Source: an uncultured Methylobacteriaceae bacterium
GTDB taxonomy: Bacteria > Pseudomonadota > Alphaproteobacteria > Rhizobiales > Beijerinckiaceae
Reading direction: 5' to 3'
Length of the DNA stretch: 7,947 nucleotides
Assembly: GCA_937872715.1 (NCBI GenBank)
Contig: CALMTJ010000344.1
Location: 13,813-21,759 of the forward strand
Below, piece by piece: positions 1-5,931 of the stretch. The position numbers and the translations under genes were made by a program. Position 1 is the first letter of the stretch. Each line of letters begins with the position of its first letter. The notes under the pieces are model-generated. The model searched no databases. It had not been told where the DNA came from and saw nothing but the letters and a program-made list of their open reading frames with translations.

Positions 1-824
1 GGTTCGCGGCGGCGGTCGCGGCGGCGCGCGAGGCGGATGTCGTCGTGGCCGTGCTGGGCGAGCCGCTCGACCTCACGGGCGAGGCCGCGTCCCGCGCTCA
101 CCTGACGCTGCCCGGTCGGCAGGGCGAGCTCCTGGCCCGCCTGGTCGAGACCGGGCGCCCTGTCGTCCTCGTGCTCCTCGCGAGCCGGCCGATCGAGCTC
201 GGACCCGTGGTCGACGGGCTCGGCGCGCTCCTGATGGCCTGGTTCCCCGGCACGGAAGGCGGCAACGCCATCGCGGACGTGCTGTTCGGCGACGTCGCGC
301 CCTCCGCCAAGCTGCCCGTGACCTGGCCCCGGACGGTCGGGCAGGTGCCCCTCACCTACGACCGCATGCCGACCGGCCGCCCGACCGACCCGAAGAACCG
401 TTTCACCCTCCGCTACGTGGACGAGGAGGTGACGCCGCTCTACCCGTTCGGCTTCGGCCTGACCTATACGGATTTCGCCCTGTCCGGCCTCGCGGTCGCG
501 ACGCCGCGCGTCCGGACGGGCGACGCGGTCGAGATCCGGGTCGACCTGTCGAATACCGGGCCACGCGCGGGCCGCGAGACGGTGCAGCTCTACATCCGCA
601 AGCCCGTCGGCGCCGTCAGCTTCCCGGTCCGCCAGTTGGAGGCGTTCCGCAAGGTGTCGCTGGAGGCGGGCGCCCGCTCGACGGTGTCGCTGACCGTGCC
701 CGTCGCCGAACTCGGCTACACGCGCCGCGACGGGCGCCACGTCGTCGAGCCCGGTCGCTACGAGGTCAGAGTCGGGACATCGTCGGAGGCGCCGCTTGCG
801 GCCGGCTTCGAGGTCATCGAGTAG
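1..824 (+). CDS. Glycoside hydrolase family 3 beta-glucosidase-type enzyme, C-terminal part (5' end outside window)
   Basis: The reading frame is open from the window edge (first full codon at base 3, reading FAAAVAAAREADVVVAVLGE) to TAG at 822-824, so the gene begins upstream. What is visible is the GH3 C-terminal alpha/beta sandwich: DVVVAVLGE, a GEAASRAHLTLPGRQ segment, a GRPVVLVLLASRPIEL strand, then WFPGTEGGNAIADVLFGD followed by APSAKLPVTWPR (about bases 240-335). This last block is highly characteristic of GH3. YPFGFGLTYTDF (441-476) leads into a fibronectin-III-like domain with NTGPRAGRETVQLYIR and ending VVEPGRYEVRVGTSSE (about 500-810). GH3 enzymes release terminal glucose or related sugars from beta-glycosides with retention. 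The nucleophile Asp lies in the N-terminal barrel, which is not in the window, so substrate, signal peptide and location cannot be judged. Substrate could be glucoside or xyloside. Confidence 0.93.
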   Translation, partial: FAAAVAAAREADVVVAVLGEPLDLTGEAASRAHLTLPGRQGELLARLVETGRPVVLVLLASRPIELGPVVDGLGALLMAWFPGTEGGNAIADVLFGDVAPSAKLPVTWPRTVGQVPLTYDRMPTGRPTDPKNRFTLRYVDEEVTPLYPFGFGLTYTDFALSGLAVATPRVRTGDAVEIRVDLSNTGPRAGRETVQLYIRKPVGAVSFPVRQLEAFRKVSLEAGARSTVSLTVPVAELGYTRRDGRHVVEPGRYEVRVGTSSEAPLAAGFEVIE

Positions 825-859
825 ACGGCTCTTCTCCAGTATAGCTGCCGCACGCCAAT

Positions 860-970
860 CGTCATGGCCGGGCTCGGCCCGGCCATCCACGCCCCTCCGC
901 GGCCGTGTCGTGGACGGCGTGATGGCGGCAGCGTCCTTCGTGGATGGCCGGGCCGAGCCCGGCCATGACG
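860..970. repeat. REP/REPIN-like doublet: 32-bp perfect inverted repeat, each arm itself a hairpin
   Basis: Bases 860-891 and 939-970 are exact reverse complements (32 bp) around a 47-nt spacer. Each arm also contains its own dyad: ATGGCCGGGC and GCCCGGCCAT around a 3-nt loop (TCG on the left arm, CGA on the right). The region can therefore fold as two small hairpins or one long one. Two short palindromic units facing each other is the layout of REP doublets (BIMEs/REPINs). The sequence resembles a GTCATGGCCGGGC-type dispersed repeat I recall from alphaproteobacterial genomes, from memory and not checked. It sits between two co-directional genes, so it could also stop or stabilise the upstream transcript. 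No coding role: an in-frame upstream extension of pccA through it only translates repeat sequence. Confidence 0.85.
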
Positions 971-1080
971 GAAGGGGCGCCGCGACCGCCGTTCGGACGC
1001 ACACGATCCCGCCTCACCACATTGAATCTCCGCCCGCGTCTGAGTTACGGAAGGCGCGATCCCGCGCGCCCGAGGCCTCC

Positions 1081-3084
1081 TTGTTCTCCAAGATCCTGAT
1101 CGCCAACCGGGGCGAGATCGCCTGCCGCGTGATCAAGACGGCGCGCCGCATGGGCATCCGGACGGTCGCGGTGTTCTCGGACGCGGACCGGGACGCCCTC
1201 CACGTCGCGATGGCGGACGAGGCGGTCGCGATCGGGCCGGCGCCGGCCGCGCAATCCTACCTCGTCATCGACCGGATCGTGGAGGCCTGCCGCCAGACCG
1301 GGGCGGAGGCCGTCCATCCCGGCTACGGCTTCCTGTCCGAGCGCGAGGCGTTCCCGCTGGCGCTCGAGGCGGCGGAGATCACCTTTATCGGCCCCAACCC
1401 GCGCGCCATCGCGGCCATGGGCGACAAGATCGAATCGAAGAAGGCCGCGGCCGCCGCGAACGTCTCCACCGTGCCGGGCTATCTCGGCATCATCGACAGC
1501 CCGGAACACGCGGTCCGCATCGCGGGCGAGATCGGCTTCCCGGTGATGATCAAGGCCTCCGCGGGCGGCGGCGGCAAGGGGATGCGCATCGCCCATTCGG
1601 CGGACGAGGTGGCGGAGGGTTTCGCGAGGGCGAAGTCGGAGGCGGCGTCGTCGTTCGGCGACGACCGGGTCTTCGTCGAGAAGTTCATCACCGACCCGCG
1701 CCACGTCGAGATCCAGCTCATCGGCGACAAGCACGGCAACGTCGTCTATCTCGGCGAGCGCGAATGCTCGATCCAGCGCCGAAACCAGAAGGTGCTGGAG
1801 GAAGCCCCGTCGCCGCTCCTCGACGAGGCGACGCGGCGCGCCATGGGCGAGCAATCCGTTTCGCTGGCCCGGGCCGTCGGCTACGATTCGGCCGGCACGG
1901 TCGAGTTCGTGGCCGGGCAGGACCGCTCCTTCTTCTTCCTGGAGATGAACACGCGCCTCCAGGTCGAGCATCCGGTGACCGAGATGGTCACCGGCCTCGA
2001 CCTCGTGGAGCTCATGATTCGGGTCGCGGCTGGCGAGAGGCTGCCGATCACCCAAGCCGACGTGAAGCTCGACGGCTGGGCGGTCGAGAGCCGCGTCTAT
2101 GCCGAGGACCCGACGCGCGGCTTCCTGCCCTCCACCGGCCGGCTCGTCACCTACCGGCCGCCGGCCGAGGGTCCGGCCGGGGACGGCGCCACCGTGCGGA
2201 ACGACACGGGCGTGGGCGAGGGCGGCGAGATCTCGATCTTCTACGATCCGATGATCGCGAAGCTCGTCACCCACGCGCCGACCCGGCTGGCCGCCATCGA
2301 GGCGCAGGCGCAGGCCCTCGACGCCTTCGCGATCGAGGGTATCCGGCACAACGTCCCGTTCCTGTCGGCGCTGATGGCGCATCCTCGCTGGCGGGACGGC
2401 GCGCTCTCGACCGGCTTCATCGCTGAGGAGTTCCCGGACGGCTTCACCGAGCGTGCGCCAGCCGGGGAGGCGGCGCTCGTCCTGGCCGCGGTCGCGGCCG
2501 CGATCGACCACATGGGGAACGAGCGCAAGCGCGGCATTTCCGGCCAGCGCCGACCGGCCTCCGTGCGGTTCGAGCGGGACCGGGTCGTTCTCCTCGGCAG
2601 CGAGCGGCACGACATCCGGATCGAGGACGGGGAGACCGGGGTCGCGATCGCCTTCGCGGACGGCCCGCGGCTCCCGGTCTCCTCCGGTTGGCGGCCCGGA
2701 AACCCGGTCTGGACCGGCACGGTCGGCGCAGCCGTCGTCTCCGTGCAGGTCCGGGCGGTCCTGAACGGCGTCCGGCTCTCGCATGCGGGCACCGCCGCCG
2801 ACGCCCGCGTGTACACGCGCCGGGAGGCCGAACTCGCCGCCCTCATGCCGGCCAAGGTGGCGGGCGGCTCGGGCAAGCAGCTCCTTTGCCCGATGCCCGG
2901 CCTCGTGAAGACGATCTCCGTCCGGCCCGGGCAGGAGGTGAAGGCCGGCGAGCCCCTCGCGGTCGTGGAAGCCATGAAGATGGAGAACGTGCTGCGGGCG
3001 GAGCGGGACGGCACGGTCGCCACCGTGCTGGCCAAGGAAGGCGAGAGCCTCGCGGTCGATGCGGTGATCCTCGAATTCGCCTAG
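1081..3084 (+). CDS. pccA: Propionyl-CoA carboxylase, biotin-containing alpha subunit
   Basis: Predicted 667 aa, the usual size for alphaproteobacterial PccA. It catalyses ATP-dependent carboxylation of its biotin and, with the beta subunit (not in this window), converts propionyl-CoA to methylmalonyl-CoA in the cytoplasm. Residues 1-445 form the biotin carboxylase domain: MFSKILIANRGEIACRV at the N-terminus, ATP-grasp glycine loop SAGGGGKGMR at 160-169, and EMNTRLQVEHPVTE from 288 with catalytic/ATP-site residues E288, N290 and R292. Residues about 446-590 are the BT-type linker. About 595-667 is the biotinyl domain with AMKM at 631-634, biotinylated Lys633 lying 34 residues from the C-terminus as expected. 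The start is TTG at 1081, where homologs begin; the next in-frame Met is at residue 24, inside the domain, and upstream extension reads through a repeat. GAGG at 1072-1075 is the likely SD. Methylcrotonyl-CoA carboxylase alpha is the main alternative, but the FAIEGIRHNVPFLSALM region fits PccA better. Confidence 0.95.
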   Translation: MFSKILIANRGEIACRVIKTARRMGIRTVAVFSDADRDALHVAMADEAVAIGPAPAAQSYLVIDRIVEACRQTGAEAVHPGYGFLSEREAFPLALEAAEITFIGPNPRAIAAMGDKIESKKAAAAANVSTVPGYLGIIDSPEHAVRIAGEIGFPVMIKASAGGGGKGMRIAHSADEVAEGFARAKSEAASSFGDDRVFVEKFITDPRHVEIQLIGDKHGNVVYLGERECSIQRRNQKVLEEAPSPLLDEATRRAMGEQSVSLARAVGYDSAGTVEFVAGQDRSFFFLEMNTRLQVEHPVTEMVTGLDLVELMIRVAAGERLPITQADVKLDGWAVESRVYAEDPTRGFLPSTGRLVTYRPPAEGPAGDGATVRNDTGVGEGGEISIFYDPMIAKLVTHAPTRLAAIEAQAQALDAFAIEGIRHNVPFLSALMAHPRWRDGALSTGFIAEEFPDGFTERAPAGEAALVLAAVAAAIDHMGNERKRGISGQRRPASVRFERDRVVLLGSERHDIRIEDGETGVAIAFADGPRLPVSSGWRPGNPVWTGTVGAAVVSVQVRAVLNGVRLSHAGTAADARVYTRREAELAALMPAKVAGGSGKQLLCPMPGLVKTISVRPGQEVKAGEPLAVVEAMKMENVLRAERDGTVATVLAKEGESLAVDAVILEFA

Positions 3085-3110
3085 CGCGCCGCCTCTCCCC
3101 GCACGATCCC

Positions 3111-3194
3111 GTCCTTGCGAGGAGGCGTAGCCGACGAAGCAATCCAGGGGTCGACGCACGGTGCCATGGATTGCTTCGCTTCGCTCGCAATGAC
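3111..3194. repeat. Dispersed inverted repeat of the GTCATTGCGAG...GCAATCCA family
   Basis: Left arm 3111-3146 and right arm 3167-3194 pair at both ends. GTCCTTGCGAG (3111-3121) pairs with CTCGCAATGAC (3184-3194) with one C/T mismatch. CGAAGCAATCCA (3135-3146) pairs perfectly with TGGATTGCTTCG (3167-3178). The left arm carries 13 unpaired bases (3122-3134) opposite 5 on the right; the loop is 20 nt. The right arm in reverse complement reads GTCATTGCGAGCGAAGCGAA followed by GCAATCCA, a sequence I recognise as a common intergenic repeat in alphaproteobacteria. It lies 26 bp after the pccA stop and before a co-directional gene, where a transcript-end role is plausible but there is no U-tract. 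A related copy is at 7614-7686. Confidence 0.85.
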
Positions 3195-3242
3195 GAACCG
3201 GACATGAGACCTGGTGGTGTCAGGCTGGGAGGAGGAAGCCTC

Positions 3243-3776
3243 ATGCCGCTCTGCTTCGCCTACGGTTCCAACATGGACCGGGCCGCCATGTCGGCCCGCT
3301 GCCCCGGCTCCCGGGCGATCGGCCCGGCGCGGCTGCCCGGGCATCGGCTCGCGATCATGCGGGACGGTTGGCTCACCGTCACCCGCGACCCGCGCCGGGA
3401 GGTGAGGGGGCTCCTGTGGGAGGTGGCGCTCGCCGACATGCCGGCGCTGGACCGCTACGAGGACGTCGCCTCCGGCCTCTACACCAAGGTGCTGCAGCCC
3501 GTCCTGACGCCCGTCGGCGCCCGCCGGGCCATCCTCTATTGGGGCCGGGACGCGGGGCCGGGCGTCCCGCGGCCCGGCTACCTGGAAGGCGTTCTGGCGT
3601 CCGCTCACGACATCGGGCTGCCGCCCGCCTACCTGCGAGGCATCGAGGCACTCGGCCCGGCCGAAACGCGTCGGATCGCCCGGGCCGCCGGCGGCCGTCC
3701 GGCGGTGACGCCCCGTCGGCATTCCCCGCTGGAGCCCGAACGTGACCCGTCGAAGGGCTGGCATTGGGCCCCGTGA
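3243..3776 (+). CDS. Gamma-glutamylcyclotransferase-like (AIG2/GGCT fold) protein
   Basis: Predicted 177 aa. The N-terminus MPLCFAYGSNM carries the family hallmark YGSN at residues 7-10. RGLLWEVALADMPALDRYE (55-73) matches the family's 'GxLwev...LDxyE' block, placing the presumed catalytic Glu at residue 73, followed by Y(T)KV. Members release 5-oxoproline from gamma-glutamyl amines or peptides, or are uncharacterised hydrolases of the same fold; the exact substrate cannot be read from sequence. No signal peptide, so cytoplasmic. The ATG at 3243 is preceded by a very strong SD (GGGAGGAGGAAG, 3227-3238), which decides against longer in-frame extension upstream into the pccA end and repeat. The stop TGA (3774-3776) overlaps the next start as GTGA, so it is probably co-translated with the acylphosphatase gene. 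Confidence 0.9.
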   Translation: MPLCFAYGSNMDRAAMSARCPGSRAIGPARLPGHRLAIMRDGWLTVTRDPRREVRGLLWEVALADMPALDRYEDVASGLYTKVLQPVLTPVGARRAILYWGRDAGPGVPRPGYLEGVLASAHDIGLPPAYLRGIEALGPAETRRIARAAGGRPAVTPRRHSPLEPERDPSKGWHWAP

Positions 3777-4063
3777 CGGGGCGCCGCACGGTTCGCGCGA
3801 TCCTGCGAGGACGCGTTCAGGGCGTCGGCTTCCGGCATTGGACATGCGGACAGGCGAGGGCGCTCGATCTCGACGGTTGGGTGCGGAACCGCCGCGACGG
3901 GTCCGTGGAGGCGGTTTTCGCCGGCCCGGAGGCGGGCGTCGACGCCATGCTGGCAAGGCTTCGGGAGGGCCCTGCGGCCGCCTCCGTCACCGGCGTGGAG
4001 ATCGGCGCCGCAGGCGAGAGCGAAGTGAACGGACCCGGCTTCGGCGAGCGCCCGACGGCCTGA
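3773..4063 (+). CDS. acyP: Acylphosphatase
   Basis: Predicted 96 aa from GTG 3773, typical for the small acylphosphatase family, which hydrolyses acyl-phosphates such as acetyl- or carbamoyl-phosphate in the cytoplasm. The signature LRGRVQGVGFRHW holds the phosphate-binding loop and catalytic Arg21; GWVRNRRDGSVEAVF holds catalytic Asn39. Both essential residues are present, and the ferredoxin-like domain fills the protein. Two starts are possible. GTG 3773 overlaps the upstream stop by 4 nt (GTGA), a classic coupled arrangement. TTG 3764 gives 99 aa and sits 6 nt after AAGGG (3753-3757). I prefer the GTG. The coupling to a gamma-glutamylcyclotransferase-like gene suggests one transcript, but a shared pathway is only a guess. 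Confidence 0.93.
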   Translation: MTGRRTVRAILRGRVQGVGFRHWTCGQARALDLDGWVRNRRDGSVEAVFAGPEAGVDAMLARLREGPAAASVTGVEIGAAGESEVNGPGFGERPTA

Positions 4064-4084
4064 AGGCAGGGGCGCCTGCGCCTT
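4063..4084 (+). terminator. Possible weak terminator hairpin after acyP
   Basis: AAGGCAGG (4063-4070) can pair with CCTGCGCCTT (4075-4084) around a GGCG loop, leaving a 2-nt bulge. It begins at the acyP stop codon and is followed by GCTTTC rather than a true U-run. The position suits a terminator; the structure is only moderate. Confidence 0.35.
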
Positions 4085-4230
4085 GCTTTCGGAGCCGGCA
4101 GGTCTAGACCGGATCGTACAGCCCGGCAGTCTCTCCTCCGCGAGGGCCGGCCCCTGTCCGGCGGCGCTGGGCCTGCGCCGTGCGAGCGGACGGGTGTCGT
4201 CAGTCGGAAGCGATCGGGTTCCCACGCGGC

Positions 4231-4239
4231 GGAGAGGAG
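4231..4239 (+). promoter_or_regulatory. Strong ribosome binding site for the DUF599 gene
   Basis: GGAGAGGAG ends 7 nt before ATG 4247 and clearly fixes that start. The 183-nt gap before the gene (4064-4246) has no ORF with support; besides this SD it holds the weak hairpin at 4063-4084 and a 10-bp palindrome at 4101-4110. Confidence 0.7.
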
Positions 4240-4246
4240 ACACGGG

Positions 4247-4954
4247 ATGCCGTCGCTCGGGCTCACGCTCGCCGATTTCGCCGCGATGGCCTTCTTCGCC
4301 GCCGCCTGGCTCGCCTACTACCTCGCGGTGGAGCGCACGGATGCTGGCCGCCGCTCTCTCAACAGGGTGATGAACGGGCACCGCTATCACTGGAAGCGCA
4401 GCCTTCTCGGGCGCGACAACCGCATCATCGACGCCAACATCAACGCCTCCCTCCAGAACGGGACGGCGTTCTTCGCCTCCACCTCGCTCATCGCGATCGG
4501 CGCCTCGCTGACGCTGCTGCGCTCGACCGGGGACGTCCTCCTGCTGTTCGGCGACTTGCCGCTCGGCATCGCGACGACGCGGCTCGCCTGGGAGCTGAAA
4601 TCCGTCGGACTCGCGGTAATCTTCGTCTACGCGTTCTTCAAATTCGCCTGGTCGTACCGGCTGTTCAACTATTCCGCGATCCTGATCGGCGCCATCCCGA
4701 ACCGGGGGGCGGCGCCGGCGGAGGAGACCGAACTCGCCGCCTGGCGGGCGGCCTCCATGAACACGGTGGCGGGCCGGCATTTCAACCGCGGGCAGCGCGC
4801 CTTCTTCTTCGCGCTGGCCTATCTTGGCTGGTTCATCTCGGCCTACGTGATGATGGCGACGACGGCCGGGGTGCTTTACGTGATGTGGCGGCGGCAATTC
4901 GCGTCGGACGCGCTGGCCGCGCTCGAACGCGGCCCCTGGCCGCCATCCCCGTGA
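4247..4954 (+). CDS. DUF599 family integral membrane protein
   Basis: Predicted 235 aa with four hydrophobic spans at about residues 8-28, 71-91, 117-138 and 185-213, so an inner-membrane protein. The region after TM3, FKFAWSYRLFNYSAILIGAIP (131-151), and the basic loop NRVMNGHRYHWKR between TM1 and TM2 are what I recognise from the DUF599 family, whose function is not known. The start ATG 4247 is fixed by the SD at 4231-4239. The gene ends TGA 4952-4954, overlapping the GTG of the next gene by 4 nt (GTGA), so the two are probably translationally coupled. The family name is a recall from sequence feel, not a search; the membrane topology is visible directly. Confidence 0.88.
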   Translation: MPSLGLTLADFAAMAFFAAAWLAYYLAVERTDAGRRSLNRVMNGHRYHWKRSLLGRDNRIIDANINASLQNGTAFFASTSLIAIGASLTLLRSTGDVLLLFGDLPLGIATTRLAWELKSVGLAVIFVYAFFKFAWSYRLFNYSAILIGAIPNRGAAPAEETELAAWRAASMNTVAGRHFNRGQRAFFFALAYLGWFISAYVMMATTAGVLYVMWRRQFASDALAALERGPWPPSP

Positions 4955-5220
4955 GGACGGACGTGGCGTCGCCGGACGAGATCGAACGGACCATCCTGTC
5001 GCTGGCCGAGGCTCGCGGGCCGGGCAAGACCATCTGTCCGTCCGAGGCGGCGCGCGCGCTCGCCAGCGACGATCCCGCCGCCTGGAGTCGGCTGATGGGA
5101 CCGGTCCGCAAGGTCGCGGTCGCCCTGATGAAGGCCGGCCGCATCGTGATCAGGCGCAAGGGGCGCCCCGTCGATCCGGACGATTTCAAGGGCGTGTATC
5201 GGATCTCGGTGCCGGATTGA
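4951..5220 (+). CDS. DUF3253 domain-containing small protein
   Basis: Predicted 89 aa from GTG 4951. The protein has the DUF3253 pattern: an N-terminal helix (EIERTILSLAEARG, 10-23), the TICPSEAARAL motif (27-37), W45, then LMGPVRKVAVALMKAGRIVI (48-67), RRKGRPVDPDDFKGVYRI at the end. The layout looks like a small winged-helix or similar DNA/partner-binding fold, but the family has no established function that I can state. Two starts compete: GTG 4951 forms the GTGA overlap with the DUF599 stop, while GTG 4963 (85 aa) has GAGG at 4953-4956 with 6-nt spacing. The domain is complete with either. No signal or membrane segment, so cytoplasmic. Co-translation with DUF599 suggests a linked role, which is inference. 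Confidence 0.86.
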   Translation: MRTDVASPDEIERTILSLAEARGPGKTICPSEAARALASDDPAAWSRLMGPVRKVAVALMKAGRIVIRRKGRPVDPDDFKGVYRISVPD

Positions 5221-5231
5221 GGACTGGAGTT

Positions 5232-5263
5232 TTCGGCCGAACCGCCTATATTCGGCGGCCGAA
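5232..5263 (+). promoter_or_regulatory. Paired TTCGG/CCGAA dyads flanking a TATATT box (candidate operator/promoter)
   Basis: TTCGGCCGAA (5232-5241) is a perfect palindrome; TTCGG-CGG-CCGAA (5251-5263) is a second dyad with the same half-sites. Their centres are about 20 bp apart, two helical turns, and TATATT (5247-5252), a reasonable -10, lies between them. No good -35 is visible at the right spacing. The same bases can also fold as one bulged hairpin (CCGCC 5242-5246 with GGCGG 5254-5258, TTCGG with CCGAA outside), so a terminator for the DUF3253 gene is the alternative, though no U-tract follows. Confidence 0.4.
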
Positions 5264-5278
5264 CGAAAGGAGGCATTC

Positions 5279-5302
5279 ATGGGCCCGATCGTCCGCATCT
5301 AA
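5279..5302 (+). other. Seven-codon ORF behind a perfect Shine-Dalgarno: gene remnant or leader peptide
   Basis: AAAGGAGG (5266-5273) is an almost ideal SD, 5 nt before ATG 5279. The frame reads MGPIVRI and then stops at TAA 5300-5302. The signals upstream look like a real gene start, but the ORF ends at once, and its last bases overlap the 3' end of the opposite-strand gene by 4 nt. Either the original gene was cut off when the neighbouring segment arrived, or this is a genuine micropeptide/leader. I cannot assign a family from seven residues. Confidence 0.3.
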
Positions 5303-5859
5303 TCCCACCATCGGCGCCGACGCAGCTTGAGCGTGATCGCGTCGTCGATGGATCGCCCCTTCACGAGCGTTGTTTCAACGGATTGTCGAAGGTCGAGGAA
5401 TATCGATTCGCGACCCTCGGCCGAGATGGTGTCGAAGCTCTTGCGTTCGATGGCTGCTGCATTGGCGGCGAGCGTCTCCAGCGAACCGTAGAAATCGATC
5501 AGGTTCCTGACGAAGATGTCCTCGAGCTCCTGGATCACCTCCGTGCGCGATCGAAAGATCGTGGCGAGGAAGCTGTAGGTTATGTGCGGCCTGTTGCCCG
5601 GCGCAGCCGCCAGGAACCTCGACAGGTCGGCATGCGACGGAAAGCTTCGGCCCCCCTCCTCCAGGATCCTGACGTTCAGCTTGATCTCCTGGACGAGCGC
5701 GATCAGGAATTTCCTGACCACGCGCCGACGCTCGTGCCACTTCACGATCTCCGCGACGACGTAGGCCGACGTGAAGGTCAGGAGCGTCAGGAACAGGCTG
5801 AGATTTATCTTCCGCTCGACGCAGAGGCCGAAGAGCTCCCAATCGCTTCCGCAGGTCAT
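5299..5859 (-). CDS. Hypothetical single-pass membrane protein, unrecognised
   Basis: Predicted 186 aa from ATG at 5859; a TTG at 5877 would add six residues but has GGAGG directly abutting it, too close for an SD, whereas GGCGG lies 7 nt before the ATG. I do not recognise the family. Residues about 18-38 (INLSLFLTLLTFTSAYVVAE) form one hydrophobic span, followed by a basic stretch KWHERRRVVRK that would stay in the cytoplasm, then a mostly helical, charged soluble part with a helix-rich middle (TEVIQELEDIFVRNLIDFY) and a basic end, LKLRRRRWWD. This resembles small phage- or island-type membrane proteins with a cytosolic helical domain, but that is impression only. Hand counting five 60-base lines within it gives about 60% G+C against about 68-73% in lines from neighbours, suggesting acquisition. 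It converges on the DUF3253 gene. Confidence 0.72.
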   Translation of the reverse strand: MTCGSDWELFGLCVERKINLSLFLTLLTFTSAYVVAEIVKWHERRRVVRKFLIALVQEIKLNVRILEEGGRSFPSHADLSRFLAAAPGNRPHITYSFLATIFRSRTEVIQELEDIFVRNLIDFYGSLETLAANAAAIERKSFDTISAEGRESIFLDLRQSVETTLVKGRSIDDAITLKLRRRRWWD

Positions 5860-5911
5860 CGCTACACCGCCCGGCAACCTCCGCGGGACATGTTGCCGCG
5901 GGTGCTCGCGC

Positions 5912-5930
5912 GAGTCGAGGGTCTCGACTC
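5912..5930 (-). terminator. Hairpin directly after the RraA-like gene (probable terminator)
   Basis: GAGTCGAG (5912-5919) and CTCGACTC (5923-5930) form a perfect 8-bp stem with a 3-nt loop, starting one base beyond the stop of the minus-strand RraA-like gene. There is no U-run on the minus strand side (the next bases read GCGCGAGC), so it may act as a 3' stabiliser or a Rho-linked stop rather than a canonical intrinsic terminator. Confidence 0.5.
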
Positions 5931-5931
5931 C

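Noticed and set aside
796..1080. In-frame upstream extension of pccA (an extra 95 residues)
   Set aside because: It translates the REP doublet, has no family match, and homologs begin at MFSKILIANRG; the TTG at 1081 is the sensible start.
1045..3159. Long minus-strand open frame of 704 codons
   Set aside because: Antisense shadow of pccA produced by GC-rich third positions; low-complexity Arg/Gly/His-rich product without domains.
3111..3194. CRISPR array or insertion-sequence ends
   Set aside because: Only one inverted pair with no regular spacers, and no transposase or flanking target duplication; fits a dispersed palindromic repeat.
3629..4897. Minus-strand open frame of 422 codons
   Set aside because: Lies opposite the GGCT-like, acyP and DUF599 genes, which all have clear motifs; product is Arg/Pro/Glu-rich and featureless.
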